The notes under the pieces are model-generated. The model did no database searches, had not been told where the DNA came from, and saw only the letters and a list, made by a program, of their open reading frames with translations. A stretch of 64,000 nucleotides of DNA, taken from Rheinheimera maricola (GTDB lineage: Bacteria; Pseudomonadota; Gammaproteobacteria; Enterobacterales; Alteromonadaceae). Numbering within the stretch: position 1 is the first letter of the stretch; every line of letters starts with the position of its first letter. The position numbers and the translations under genes were made by a program. The stretch spans positions 1 through 64,000 of the forward strand of contig NZ_JAERPS020000010.1 in the NCBI RefSeq assembly GCF_016918075.2, given 5' to 3'. Below, piece after piece: positions 37,391 through 47,084 of the stretch.

Positions 37391-38455
37391 TTAATCGTCC
37401 GTTATTATAATTTCAGGTTGGCTTAGTTGCTGCGCAGCGGCTTGCCAATGCAATGCCAGCATTAATTGCCGGCTGATTGTACGGTAAATTTGTGCCACTG
37501 GCTGCTGTTTCAGTACCGCCGGCACCCCGGCATCGGCTTGCTCGCGGATATGCTTTTGCAGCGGTAATTGCCCCAGCACCGGCACCTGGTAACGCTCTGC
37601 CAGCAGCACGCCGCCCTCGGTGCCAAAAATATCATCCCGCGTACCGCAGTGGCTGCACTGATAAAAACTCATATTTTCAATCAGGCCAAGTAGCGGAATA
37701 TTCACCTGACGAAACATACTGATGGCTTTTTCTGCATCCGACAGCGCCACGTCCTGCGGCGTAGTCACCACCACAGCACCGGTTACCGGCAGCTTTTGCG
37801 CCATAGTCAGCTGAATATCACCGGTGCCCGGTGGCATATCAACAATCAGATAATCCAGCTCTGGCCACAGGGTTTCGTTCAGCAGTTGCAGCAATGCCTG
37901 GCTGGCCATCGGGCCTCGCCACACGGAGGCTTGCTGTGGGTCGACCAGAAAGCCGATAGACTGCAAATACACACCATGGGCAAATTTAGGCTGCATCAGT
38001 TTATTATCCGGCGAGCTGATTTTCTCGCCGTTAAGCCCGAGCATAGTGGGAATTGACGGGCCATAGATATCAGCGTCTAACAAGCCGACTTTGGCGCCTT
38101 CCAGTGCCAGTGCTGCCGCCAGATTAACGGCCGTGGTAGATTTGCCAACCCCGCCCTTACCGGACGCAACTAGGATAATCTGCTTAATTTGTTTAAATAC
38201 CGGCGCCGTAGTCAACTGATAATCTAAAGCCAGCTTATAGCTAAAACCGGCATCGGCCAGTGCTTGCTGCAACGGCTCCGCTATAGACAACAGCGGCAGT
38301 TTTAAACGGATGCTCAGGCTGTTTTTGTTAAGGCTCACACTATCGAGCAACACGGCTAATGGCGCGCCGCTGTCAGGCAGTTGCCAATGTTGCAGCAGCT
38401 GCTGCGCCGCCTCGGGTAAAGCTTCGGTTTTGGCAGATTTAAACCAGTTAAACAT
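37391..38455 (-). CDS. mrp: iron-sulfur cluster carrier Mrp/ApbC
   Basis: Mrp/ApbC is a P-loop ATPase that carries Fe-S clusters. The N-terminal MIP18-like domain (about residues 15-95) is followed by the deviant Walker [12 protein letters not shown], the switch segment [10 protein letters not shown] and the CxxC bridge in YQCSHCG. The ATG at 38455 has GGAA seven bases upstream and is preferred over one nine codons earlier. It is divergent from metG, the same arrangement as in E. coli. Confidence 0.94.
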   Translation of the reverse strand: MFNWFKSAKTEALPEAAQQLLQHWQLPDSGAPLAVLLDSVSLNKNSLSIRLKLPLLSIAEPLQQALADAGFSYKLALDYQLTTAPVFKQIKQIILVASGKGGVGKSTTAVNLAAALALEGAKVGLLDADIYGPSIPTMLGLNGEKISSPDNKLMQPKFAHGVYLQSIGFLVDPQQASVWRGPMASQALLQLLNETLWPELDYLIVDMPPGTGDIQLTMAQKLPVTGAVVVTTPQDVALSDAEKAISMFRQVNIPLLGLIENMSFYQCSHCGTRDDIFGTEGGVLLAERYQVPVLGQLPLQKHIREQADAGVPAVLKQQPVAQIYRTISRQLMLALHWQAAAQQLSQPEIIITDD

Positions 38456-38586
38456 CAGTAAGTTCCAAATTCGGGCTTTCATACGTTTTTTTAGCAGATC
38501 CGTGCCGTGGCGGGTGCGGATCGATGGCGGCTAGTGTATCATTTAGTGAAATTTTTTCAGTTATTTATGCAAAAGAGCACCGCTTA

Positions 38587-40632
38587 ATGTCGACACGCAA
38601 AATACTTGTTACTAGCGCTTTACCCTATGCCAACGGCCCTATTCATTTAGGCCACTTATTGGAATACATTCAAACCGATATCTGGGCCAGGTTTCAAAAA
38701 GGGCGCGGCCATGAATGTTATTACGTTTGCGCCGACGATGCGCACGGCACGCCTATTATGCTTAAAGCGCAGGAACAAGGCATTACGCCAGAGCAAATGA
38801 TTGCCAAAACCAATATTGAACACCAGGCTGACTTTGCCGGTTTCGGCATTGGCTTTGACAATTATCACTCGACCCACAGTGAAGAAAATCGCGAATTTGC
38901 CAGCCAGATATACAACAAACTCAACGATGGCGGCTATATCAAGCGCAAAACCATCAGCCAGCTGTTCGATCCGGAAAAACAGATGTTTCTGCCCGATCGC
39001 TTTGTTAAAGGTGACTGTCCTAAATGTGGTGCCCTCGATCAAAACGGCGACAGCTGCGATGTCTGCGGTGCTACTTACAGCCCGACCGAAGTAAAAAATG
39101 CCCGCTCTGTGGTATCCGGCGCTACCCCGGTGTTAAAAGACTCTGAGCATTATTTCTTTGACTTGCCTGCCTTTAGCCAGATGTTACAAGACTGGACACG
39201 CAGCGGCAGCTTGCAGGATGAAATGGCCAATAAGCTGCAAGAATGGTTTAAAGACGGCCTGCAAATGTGGGATATCAGCCGTGATGCGCCCTACTTTGGC
39301 TTTGAAATACCGGGCGCGCCAGGTAAATTCTTCTACGTCTGGTTAGATGCGCCTATCGGCTATCTGGCAAGCTTTAAAAACCTGTGCGATAAAACCGGTA
39401 TCGACTTTGACAGCTTCTGGCAGCTGGATTCCGCTGCCGAGGTGTATCACTTTATCGGTAAAGATATTATTTATTTTCACAGCCTGTTTTGGCCGGCCAT
39501 GCTGCACGGTGCCGGTATGCGCAAACCCAATGCCATTTTCGCCCACGGTTTTGTTACGGTAAACGGCGCCAAGATGTCCAAGTCACGCGGCACCTTTATT
39601 AAAGCCCGCACTTACCTGGATCATTTAAACCCGGAATACCTGCGTTATTACTTTGCTTCTAAGCTAAGCAGCAGCATTATTGACCTGGACTTAAACCTGG
39701 ATGATTTCAGCCAAAAAGTTAATGCCGACTTAGTTGGTAAAGTGGTGAATATTGCCAGCCGCTGTGCCAGCTTTATAACCAAGCGCTATGACAGCAAATT
39801 ATCGGCTACGGTGGCTGAACCTGCACTGTTGGCAGAATTTACCGCCATGGGCGAAACTATTGCAGACAGCTTTGAGAAGCGCGAGTTTGCCCGTGCTATC
39901 CGCGATATTATGGCGCTGGCCGATAAAGCCAACCAGTACATTGACGCTAAAGCGCCCTGGGTGCTGGTAAAAGATGATGCCAAGCAGCAAGAGGCACATG
40001 ATGTCTGCTCAATGGGCATCAATCTGTTTCGGGTATTAATGCATTATTTAAAACCGGTATTACCGCTAATGGCAGCAGAAACCGAAGCGTTTTTAAATAG
40101 CGAACTGAACTGGCAAAATTATCAGCAGCCGTTAACCAGCCATGCCATTAACCCGTTTAAAGCGCTGATGCAACGGGTTGACCCGGTAAAAGTGGCGGCA
40201 ATGCTGGATGCCTCAAAAGACAACCTGCAGCCACAAACAGCGGCGCCGGTTAAAGCAGATAAAGCCAAAAAGGCCGTCAGTACAGAGCGCGAGCCAATCA
40301 GCGATACCATCAGCATTGATGATTTTGCCAAGATTGACTTGCGCGTAGCCAAAATTATCAAAGCCAGCGCGGTAGAAGGCGCCGATAAACTGGTGCAACT
40401 ACAACTGGATATTGGTGGCGGTGAAGTACGCCAGGTATTCGCCGGTATTAAATCGGCTTACAGCCCAGAGCAGCTGGAAGGCCGTTTAACGGTAATGGTG
40501 GCGAACCTGGCACCGCGCAAAATGCGTTTTGGCTTATCAGAAGGTATGGTACTGGCAGCAGGCCCGGGCGGCAGCGATTTATTTATTTTGTCGCCGGATG
40601 AGGGCGCCCAGCCAGGTATGCGGGTGAAGTAA
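38587..40632 (+). CDS. metG: methionyl-tRNA synthetase
   Basis: MetG charges tRNA-Met. From the ATG giving [23 protein letters not shown] the protein is about 681 residues. The HIGH-like HLGH motif, the zinc knuckle [18 protein letters not shown], and KMSKS (Lys329) are all present. After about residue 575 a C-terminal tRNA-binding (Trbp111-like) domain follows. An ATG 21 codons earlier has no ribosome site and would extend a well-conserved N-terminus. Confidence 0.97.
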   Translation: MSTRKILVTSALPYANGPIHLGHLLEYIQTDIWARFQKGRGHECYYVCADDAHGTPIMLKAQEQGITPEQMIAKTNIEHQADFAGFGIGFDNYHSTHSEENREFASQIYNKLNDGGYIKRKTISQLFDPEKQMFLPDRFVKGDCPKCGALDQNGDSCDVCGATYSPTEVKNARSVVSGATPVLKDSEHYFFDLPAFSQMLQDWTRSGSLQDEMANKLQEWFKDGLQMWDISRDAPYFGFEIPGAPGKFFYVWLDAPIGYLASFKNLCDKTGIDFDSFWQLDSAAEVYHFIGKDIIYFHSLFWPAMLHGAGMRKPNAIFAHGFVTVNGAKMSKSRGTFIKARTYLDHLNPEYLRYYFASKLSSSIIDLDLNLDDFSQKVNADLVGKVVNIASRCASFITKRYDSKLSATVAEPALLAEFTAMGETIADSFEKREFARAIRDIMALADKANQYIDAKAPWVLVKDDAKQQEAHDVCSMGINLFRVLMHYLKPVLPLMAAETEAFLNSELNWQNYQQPLTSHAINPFKALMQRVDPVKVAAMLDASKDNLQPQTAAPVKADKAKKAVSTEREPISDTISIDDFAKIDLRVAKIIKASAVEGADKLVQLQLDIGGGEVRQVFAGIKSAYSPEQLEGRLTVMVANLAPRKMRFGLSEGMVLAAGPGGSDLFILSPDEGAQPGMRVK

Positions 40633-40638
40633 CGCTTT

Positions 40639-40668
40639 CAGGCAGCGTTTGGCTGCCTGTATTTTTTA
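40639..40668 (+). terminator. rho-independent terminator after metG
   Basis: An 8-bp perfect stem (40639-40646 with 40652-40659) and a five-base loop are followed by TATTTTTT, only about ten bases before the next gene's ATG. Its own downstream gene must use read-through or a promoter within the end of metG. Confidence 0.85.
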
Positions 40669-40677
40669 AGGCAACGG

Positions 40678-42081
40678 ATGTCCAGTAAACACCCTTATCG
40701 CAGCTTTACTGCTTTATTTCTTACCACCTTGCTGATGCTGGTGGCACAGGGTTCGTTATCAACTTACCTTGGCTTATCGCTGGCGCAGCAAAATGTCGAT
40801 TCAATCTGGATCGGCGCCTTGATGTCCTGTTATTACCTCGGGCTGGTACTGGGCTCTAAGCTGGGCCATAAAGTAATAGCACGGGTCGGTCATATCCGCG
40901 CCTTTGTCGCCAGCGCCGCTATTGTCAGTGCCTGCGCCATGACACACGTATTAACCTCGCAGTTAGAAGTGTGGCTAGTGATGCGGGTTATCGTCGGCAT
41001 GGGCATGATGTGCCAGTATATGGTGCTGGAAAGCTGGCTGAACGAGCAAACGGAAAGCTCGCAGCGCGGCACGGTGTTTGCTTTTTATATGATCACCTCT
41101 TACCTTGGCATGATTGGCGGCCAGGCTATGCTGAGCCAATTTCCCGAGCTTGGCACGTCGCCGCTGCTAATCATCAGCATGTGTTACTCATTGTGCATAG
41201 TACCTATTGCGTTAACTAAACGTATTCACCCGGCACCGTTACAACCGGCGCCGCTGCAAATTATGGCGTTTTGGAAGCTGGTGCCGCAATCGCTTACCGC
41301 CGTCAGTGTCGCTGGTATGATGGCAGGCTCATTTTACGGCCTGGCGCCGGCGTATGCCGCCGCCAAAGGCATGAGCACGGAACAGGTTACCCTGTTTATG
41401 TCAGTGACTATATTCGCTGGCTTATTGGCACAATGGCCGATGGGTAAAATTTCTGACCGTATTCCACGTAGCCGTATTCTGCGCTTCAACGCGGCCGTGC
41501 TGACAATTCTTACCTTGTTAATTGCCCTGCTACCGCTAAGCGGTGCTCTGCTGTTAGTCGCGACCTTTTGTTATGGCGTGCTGGCCTTTACGCTGTATCC
41601 CATCGCGTCTGCATTTGCTAATCAAAACGTAGAGCAAAACGATCGGGTGGCGTTGTCGGCGACTATTCTGCTTACCTTTGGTTTAGGCGCTTGTTTTGGC
41701 CCATTGCTGGCGTCGGCATTAATGCAACTGATTGGCCCGGCTATGCTGTATGCCTTTATCAGTTGTTGTGCTTTTACGCTGTTTTTACGCTTGTTGCGGG
41801 TAAATTACACGCAAAAACAAGTACAACGTATGTTGGACGAGCAACAAAATGCCCAATTTAAAATGGGCTCCGGCGATTTGGTATCCTCACCTCTGGCGGC
41901 GGCACTTGACCCCCGTGTAGATGAAGAAACTGTGTTAACGCAGATGCGGGATGAAGAGTTTCAGGCAGCAAGACAGCAAGTGCCTGCCGGCTACGATGAA
42001 GATATTGAAATTGTGCCAGTGACTGACAGCTTTGATACTATTGCTGCAGAATTGGAACCTAAATCATTGGACGACAAATAG
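40678..42081 (+). CDS. MFS transporter (YcaD-like)
   Basis: A 467-residue major facilitator with twelve predicted membrane segments. LGSKLGHKVIARVG after segment 2 and MGKISDRIPRSR after segment 8 are the MFS loop motifs. A hydrophilic C-terminal tail of about 90 residues, rich in acidic and Gln residues, is unusual. It resembles the YcaD group; the substrate is unknown. It follows the metG terminator directly. Confidence 0.85.
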   Translation: MSSKHPYRSFTALFLTTLLMLVAQGSLSTYLGLSLAQQNVDSIWIGALMSCYYLGLVLGSKLGHKVIARVGHIRAFVASAAIVSACAMTHVLTSQLEVWLVMRVIVGMGMMCQYMVLESWLNEQTESSQRGTVFAFYMITSYLGMIGGQAMLSQFPELGTSPLLIISMCYSLCIVPIALTKRIHPAPLQPAPLQIMAFWKLVPQSLTAVSVAGMMAGSFYGLAPAYAAAKGMSTEQVTLFMSVTIFAGLLAQWPMGKISDRIPRSRILRFNAAVLTILTLLIALLPLSGALLLVATFCYGVLAFTLYPIASAFANQNVEQNDRVALSATILLTFGLGACFGPLLASALMQLIGPAMLYAFISCCAFTLFLRLLRVNYTQKQVQRMLDEQQNAQFKMGSGDLVSSPLAAALDPRVDEETVLTQMRDEEFQAARQQVPAGYDEDIEIVPVTDSFDTIAAELEPKSLDDK

Positions 42082-42102
42082 CTTGCAGTGCCAAAGCAAG
42101 CT

Positions 42103-43572
42103 TTAGTTGTTTTGCATTATGACTTTGTTCCACAGATTTTGATTTTTAATAAAGGAAAAATACTCATCCGGATGCCAGCACTTGGGCAGCAATGGCATAT
42201 TTTTCCTTTCCTCAAAATTAGACACCAGTTTACTTAATATTTCCAACAACCGATCTTCACTTATGCGCTCCAGCTTCTTGCGCGCTTGTGGGTAATACAG
42301 ATTGTTTTCCACACTGATAATACAACCTTGTGCCGAGACATTATAAGTAAGGTTTCGCGTTACCATACGGCAAACTGGCTGGCGAATATCATCAGGATAC
42401 AATCCGGCAACGATAGCGTATTCGTAGCGGTCCATATCTTGTCTGTCTGAATCTTTTGGAATATATGTCACACCAAAGCCCTGCGGAAATACCCCGGTAA
42501 TACTGATTAACGCATCCACTGCGACCTTGCTGTATACGCCTTTTTCGACACCCTTCTCCAATACCAAAGCCACTTTGGGCAATGTGTCATAGGCAAAATT
42601 GCTTTTGGTCGACAATACAACAGACGTGTAAATTTGTGGGATCTTTAACAAGTTGCCAATGCCGTGCTCAGGTTTAATCGCGTTCCTTAACAAAATAAGC
42701 AGCATATTTTGCCGCTCCGTTTCTAACTTAATAAAGGTATCGCGCTCTTCTTTTAAATTCCCAGTATATTTATCCAGGCCCAGCCCTTGAGTTACATATT
42801 TCAAACTTTCCCGATAACTGATTTGTAGCAAGGCAACACGCTCATCATTGTCCAAAACACGGAACTCATCAGCCTTGCCATCAGCCCCTTTTAAAATTAA
42901 TTGTGCTTCGGGGTGGCAGCTACCAATATCTTGTAATATTGCGGCCATTAGTAAGGGTATTTGTACATCATCACGGAAAGGATCGTATTGATCTTTATTG
43001 AAATTTTTAGCTTTGCTGGCGTTTAGTCTCTGCTGCATGTAGGCATTATTCAGCTCATCATCAAATAACAGCTTATCCAGCAAACGCAGTGATAACACTG
43101 CTTTGTACAAATGTTTACTTTTCTGATTATTCGCCGCAATATTTTTACCGCTAGTTGGCGACAGAAGCTGCACTGTACCTAACAATTTAGCACTGAGCAG
43201 GTGCGTTTCATCGATAGACTCCCCCTGACACAAGTCAAGAATATCGCGACATACACGTTTTAAAAATGCCATCCTTACATTAGCTTCATCATCGCGCGCC
43301 TGCTGAAAACTTTGCAACTCTGCTTGAGCTTGTTTCAGGCTACGGTCTACTAATGCCATGTCACGCTGACTAACTTGTTGCTGACGGTTTTGGTATAACA
43401 TGACCTGCTGAGCTAACTCAGTTTTCTGCCCTTGCTGCGCTTCCGCTTGTTGAAAATACGCTATAGCGTGCTCAAACACTGAGTCACCCACCGCAGTGAC
43501 GTCATAAATTCGGTTGATCAGTACTGATACGGCTTTGCTGTAAGTCGATTTTCCAATGCTACCTAGAGTCAT
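42103..43572 (-). CDS. degenerate HD-GYP-like protein of unknown function
   Basis: The 489-residue protein is not a recognised family, but segments align in order with HD-GYP phosphodiesterases: PLLMAAILQDIGSCHPEAQLIL stands where AALLHDIGK with downstream P is expected, and a late VDALISITGVFPQGFGVTY matches the terminal GxYPxGs strand of that family. The catalytic HD is QD, and no GYP signature is seen. The N-terminal 110 residues are a Gln-rich coiled coil. It is therefore probably a non-catalytic sensor or scaffold. It has no ribosome site before its ATG and is convergent with the MFS gene. Confidence 0.5.
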   Translation of the reverse strand: MTLGSIGKSTYSKAVSVLINRIYDVTAVGDSVFEHAIAYFQQAEAQQGQKTELAQQVMLYQNRQQQVSQRDMALVDRSLKQAQAELQSFQQARDDEANVRMAFLKRVCRDILDLCQGESIDETHLLSAKLLGTVQLLSPTSGKNIAANNQKSKHLYKAVLSLRLLDKLLFDDELNNAYMQQRLNASKAKNFNKDQYDPFRDDVQIPLLMAAILQDIGSCHPEAQLILKGADGKADEFRVLDNDERVALLQISYRESLKYVTQGLGLDKYTGNLKEERDTFIKLETERQNMLLILLRNAIKPEHGIGNLLKIPQIYTSVVLSTKSNFAYDTLPKVALVLEKGVEKGVYSKVAVDALISITGVFPQGFGVTYIPKDSDRQDMDRYEYAIVAGLYPDDIRQPVCRMVTRNLTYNVSAQGCIISVENNLYYPQARKKLERISEDRLLEILSKLVSNFEERKNMPLLPKCWHPDEYFSFIKNQNLWNKVIMQNN

Positions 43573-43653
43573 TCGGGGCTGTTATCCAAAAAAGTGTAAT
43601 GCCAGATCAGGTTTATAACTAGTTTACCCAAGCCAATTAGTTTTACCAGTAAA

Positions 43654-44649
43654 TCAGAATGTTAGCACAAGCTTACCCACTGTAGCATTGGTTATCATCA
43701 ATTGATGCGCCTGCTCAGCGTGCAACCAACTAAATTGTTGCTGCAATATTGGTTGCAGTTTACGCTGGCCTAAAGCCTGTGAAAAAGTATGATTAAAACC
43801 TTGTGTCAGATTCGTTTTGTATTTATTACTACGATTACGTAGCGTCGTACAAATCAACTGCGCTCGGCGTTTAAAAAGCGTAGCTAAATCTAACTGCGGT
43901 ACCTCACGTCCCCCCATCATGGCATAGACCACAATTTTTCCGTCCAGCGCAAGTAGTGGTATCTCGCGGCTGATATAGTCTCCCGCAACCGGATCTAAAA
44001 TTAAATTAACCCCCTCAGGCCATTGCTGCGCTAAGACCTGTTCAAAAGTACTCTTTTGGTAATTAAGCGTAACGTCAGCACCTAATTCACGGCATGCCTG
44101 CAGCTTTTCGTCGCTGCTTGCTGTTACCGCCACGCTGGCTCCCAACGCTTTGGCCAGCTGAATTGCCGCCGTACCAACACCACTGGCGCCAGCATGGATT
44201 AGCACCCGTTGGCCAGTTTGCACATTTCCAATAGCACAAAGTAGTTGGTAAGCGGTTAAAAATACCTCTGCAGTAGCACCCGCTTCTGCCATCGAATAAC
44301 CATTAGGTACCGCCATGGCATGGCCAGCTTGCATCAGGGCATATTCAGCGTAGCCACCACCTGGTACTAAGCCAAATACCGCTTTACCCAGCCAGCTTTT
44401 ATGCTGCGGGCCTGCTGCTACAACTATACCAGCCGCTTCAAGCCCGAGCACATCACTATCACCTGCTGGCGGCGGATACAGGCCGCAGCGCTGCATTAGA
44501 TCGGCCCGATTAATACCTGCTGCAGCCACTTTAATTAACAGCTGTTCCGCATTAGGCTGCGGCACTGCGCGTTGCTCTACTTGCAACTGACTGTCTTTAC
44601 CGGGTTCCTTGACTACTATTGCCTGCATCATGGTCGGAATGGTTGCCAC
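43654..44649 (-). CDS. zinc-independent NAD(P)H quinone oxidoreductase (PIG3-like)
   Basis: A 331-residue medium-chain dehydrogenase without the catalytic zinc ligands. The N-terminal GINRADLMQRCGLYPPP and the Rossmann motif HAGASGVGTAAIQLAK are typical of the PIG3/quinone oxidoreductase group. The GTG start has AAGGAG six bases upstream. The physiological quinone or aldehyde substrate is not shown. It is divergent from rlmI. Confidence 0.87.
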   Translation of the reverse strand: MATIPTMMQAIVVKEPGKDSQLQVEQRAVPQPNAEQLLIKVAAAGINRADLMQRCGLYPPPAGDSDVLGLEAAGIVVAAGPQHKSWLGKAVFGLVPGGGYAEYALMQAGHAMAVPNGYSMAEAGATAEVFLTAYQLLCAIGNVQTGQRVLIHAGASGVGTAAIQLAKALGASVAVTASSDEKLQACRELGADVTLNYQKSTFEQVLAQQWPEGVNLILDPVAGDYISREIPLLALDGKIVVYAMMGGREVPQLDLATLFKRRAQLICTTLRNRSNKYKTNLTQGFNHTFSQALGQRKLQPILQQQFSWLHAEQAHQLMITNATVGKLVLTF

Positions 44650-44764
44650 GGTTGGCTCCTTTTAAAATGGTAATGCTTAACAAAGTACGGAAAGACAGAA
44701 ATTCTGCTTTAGCTTTGTGCAGCGCTTCTCTACAATGCGGCCTTTAGTCTAGCACAGTGTTAAA

Positions 44765-45985
44765 ATGCTCATGAACCAGTCTGATACCAATCAATCTTTG
44801 CCTACACTTACGCTGCAGGACAGTCGTGAAAAATCATTAAAACGACTACACCCCTGGGTATTCTCTAAAGCAATTAAGCATGTCAGTGGCAAGCCATCAA
44901 ACGGCCAGACCGTGTCTATTGTTAGTAGCAAAGGAGAATGGCTATGCTATGCCGCTTATTCAGCAGAGTCGCAAATTCGAGCCCGTGCCTGGAGCTTTGA
45001 CAAGAATGAGCTAATAGATGCCGCATTTTTCCAGCGTCGCATTGCGCGCGCCTGGCAGCTACGTAGCGAGTTGTTTGATCTTGAACAAACTACAGGTCTA
45101 CGGGTGGTTGCAGCAGAGTCTGACGGCTTGCCTGGCGTTACAGTAGACAAATACGACAATGTGCTGGTGTGTCAGTTGTTATCTGCAGGTGCTGATAGCT
45201 GGCGTAATGAAATCGTCAGTGCATTGACAGCCTTGTTCCCTGAGCACAGTATTTACGAGCGCTCTGATGTAGATGTGCGTAAAAAAGAAGGCTTGAAGCC
45301 GGTAACCGGCTGGCTGCATCTGCCGCGCGACAATGGCGAAGTGATTATAAAAGAACATGGTATGCAGTTACTGGTCGATGTAATGCAAGGCCACAAAACT
45401 GGCTTTTATCTGGATCAGCGCGCCAGCCGGGCTGCTGCTAAACGTTATGCCAACGCTAAAACCGTTTTGAATTGCTTTAGCTACACCGGAACCTTTGGCG
45501 TCGCCGCGCTACAAGGTGGTGCTGAATCGGTAACTAATGCCGACTTATCTGAACTGGCATTGAGTACGGCGTTAAAAAATGCCGAACTTAACCAACTAGA
45601 TCTATCCAAGATCGAAAACATCAAATTCGACGCATTCAAACTGTTACGCCAATACCGCGAGCAAGGTAAGCAATTTGATATGGTGATACTCGACCCGCCA
45701 AAATTTGCCGAAAGCAAAGCACAGTTGATGGGCGCCTGCCGCGGCTACAAAGACATTAATATGGTTGCGATGCAAATTGTAAAACCAGGCGGCTTACTGC
45801 TGACGTTTTCCTGCTCTGGCCTGATGGAAGACAGCTTGTTTCAGAAAATTGTCGCCGATGCAGCACTAGATTCTAAACGCGATTGCCTGTTTATTGAAAA
45901 ACTGAGCCAGGATAGTGACCATCCGGTAGCCAGTTTTTATCCGGAAGGCAGTTATCTGAAAGGTTTGGTATGCAAAATTTACTAA
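44765..45985 (+). CDS. rlmI: 23S rRNA m5C1962 methyltransferase RlmI
   Basis: RlmI methylates C1962 of 23S rRNA. The N-terminal PUA domain (about residues 12-85, [13 protein letters not shown]) is followed by a Rossmann methyltransferase domain: [14 protein letters not shown] for AdoMet binding, the DPPKF motif and the catalytic Cys in TFSCSGLM. The ATG gives an N-terminus about ten residues longer than E. coli; a second ATG two codons later is also possible. Confidence 0.92.
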   Translation: MLMNQSDTNQSLPTLTLQDSREKSLKRLHPWVFSKAIKHVSGKPSNGQTVSIVSSKGEWLCYAAYSAESQIRARAWSFDKNELIDAAFFQRRIARAWQLRSELFDLEQTTGLRVVAAESDGLPGVTVDKYDNVLVCQLLSAGADSWRNEIVSALTALFPEHSIYERSDVDVRKKEGLKPVTGWLHLPRDNGEVIIKEHGMQLLVDVMQGHKTGFYLDQRASRAAAKRYANAKTVLNCFSYTGTFGVAALQGGAESVTNADLSELALSTALKNAELNQLDLSKIENIKFDAFKLLRQYREQGKQFDMVILDPPKFAESKAQLMGACRGYKDINMVAMQIVKPGGLLLTFSCSGLMEDSLFQKIVADAALDSKRDCLFIEKLSQDSDHPVASFYPEGSYLKGLVCKIY

Positions 45986-46055
45986 AGGATTAAATTTGGC
46001 CCGCACGTTGCCTTAGGGTATGCTAAGGCAACATGCTAACTAACGGAGAAATAAC

Positions 46056-46625
46056 GTGAAAGTATTCGCTTTGGCACTGGCCTTAACCAGCACGCTGGCT
46101 TCAGCAGCTAACTGGCAGCTAGATAATAGTCAGTCAAGTTTGCATTTTGTGTCAGTAAAAAATGATGTTGTGGCAGAAACTCATCAGTTTAAGCAGTTAT
46201 CCGGCAACTGGGACGGCAACAACGTCGTTATCAGCATTGCTATTAACAGCCTCGAAACCAACATTCCCATTCGCAACGAGCGCATTTGGCAATACGTACT
46301 ACATGCAGAGAAATTCGCGGCGATTAGCGTATCAGCCGCTCTGGCTGAAGCAGAAACCGCAAAACTGGCAACCGGTCAGTCCGTAGTAATGACTATGCCG
46401 CTGAACGTGACTATCGGCTCCGAAACATCTGAGCTAAGTGCTGCGGTACGTCTGACGAAACTGAGCAACACCAGTATCGCTGCCAGCAGTGAGACGCCGT
46501 TAATGTTAAACACTAACAGCTTTAAACTTACTGCCGGCGTTGCTAAGCTGCAAGAATTGGCTGGCTTAAAACGCATAGACCCCTTACTACCGGTTAGCTT
46601 TAGTGTGCAATTTACCCAGCAATAA
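46056..46625 (+). CDS. YceI family periplasmic protein
   Basis: YceI proteins are lipocalin-like periplasmic carriers of isoprenoid-type lipids. The product has a signal peptide (about residues 1-17, ending ASA), then ANWQLDNSQSSLHFVSVKND and the ETNIPIRNERIWQYVLHAEKF segment typical of the family. The start is a GTG with GGAG six bases upstream. It stands alone with its own terminator. Confidence 0.9.
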   Translation: MKVFALALALTSTLASAANWQLDNSQSSLHFVSVKNDVVAETHQFKQLSGNWDGNNVVISIAINSLETNIPIRNERIWQYVLHAEKFAAISVSAALAEAETAKLATGQSVVMTMPLNVTIGSETSELSAAVRLTKLSNTSIAASSETPLMLNTNSFKLTAGVAKLQELAGLKRIDPLLPVSFSVQFTQQ

Positions 46626-46654
46626 ATGCTATTCAGCACTGTCAGTAATAAAAA

Positions 46655-46678
46655 AGCAGCCAAGGCTGCTTTTTTTAT
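46655..46678 (+). terminator. rho-independent terminator after yceI
   Basis: AGCAGC/GCTGCT with a CAAG loop (46655-46670) is preceded by an A-run and followed by TTTTTTT. It also lies just past the end of the minus-strand PilZ gene and is probably bidirectional. Confidence 0.85.
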
Positions 46679-46690
46679 TACTTTAACCAG

Positions 46691-46990
46691 TTAATTCAGC
46701 TCCATAAACGCCAAACCCAACTGATAAATATCTTCACTTTCCTGGGCACAGCGCATCACTTTAGCGCTGGCATCCAGTGGTGGCACACTGGCATTGGCAG
46801 AATCAAGCCTGACGCGGATCAATGTGCCCATCTCCAGCGGCTCGTCAACTTCAACCGACATGCCGGTTGCACTTAAGTCGCGGCAAATACCATCTATTGT
46901 ACGCCCGGCTTCAGGATCGTTAATCATCAGCTTCACATCTGCGTTAACCATCATTCTGAAATAGTGCCGGTTATCTCCTTTTGTTAACAT
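46691..46990 (-). CDS. PilZ-domain protein
   Basis: A 99-residue single PilZ domain. It carries NRHYFRMMVNAD near the N-terminus, an RxxxR-like stretch (RHYFR), then CRDLSATGMSV for the D/NxSxxG motif. Both halves of the c-di-GMP site are therefore plausible, unlike in the PilZ protein at 8849-9175. GGGAGG precedes the ATG by five bases. It is monocistronic. Confidence 0.85.
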   Translation of the reverse strand: MLTKGDNRHYFRMMVNADVKLMINDPEAGRTIDGICRDLSATGMSVEVDEPLEMGTLIRVRLDSANASVPPLDASAKVMRCAQESEDIYQLGLAFMELN

Positions 46991-47084
46991 AACGCCTCCC
47001 CCAGCTACATCAGCGCTTAGTTATAGAACGTTCCGCTGTTGCTGTAAAGCCTGCAATAAACTGTCAGGCCGCTTTTAACCGCTT

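Noticed and set aside
38588-38595. TGTCGACA at the metG start resembling the prp operator
   Set aside because: It is eight bases only, comes from the codons for the start Met-Ser-Thr, and lacks the flanking AT-rich palindrome arms.
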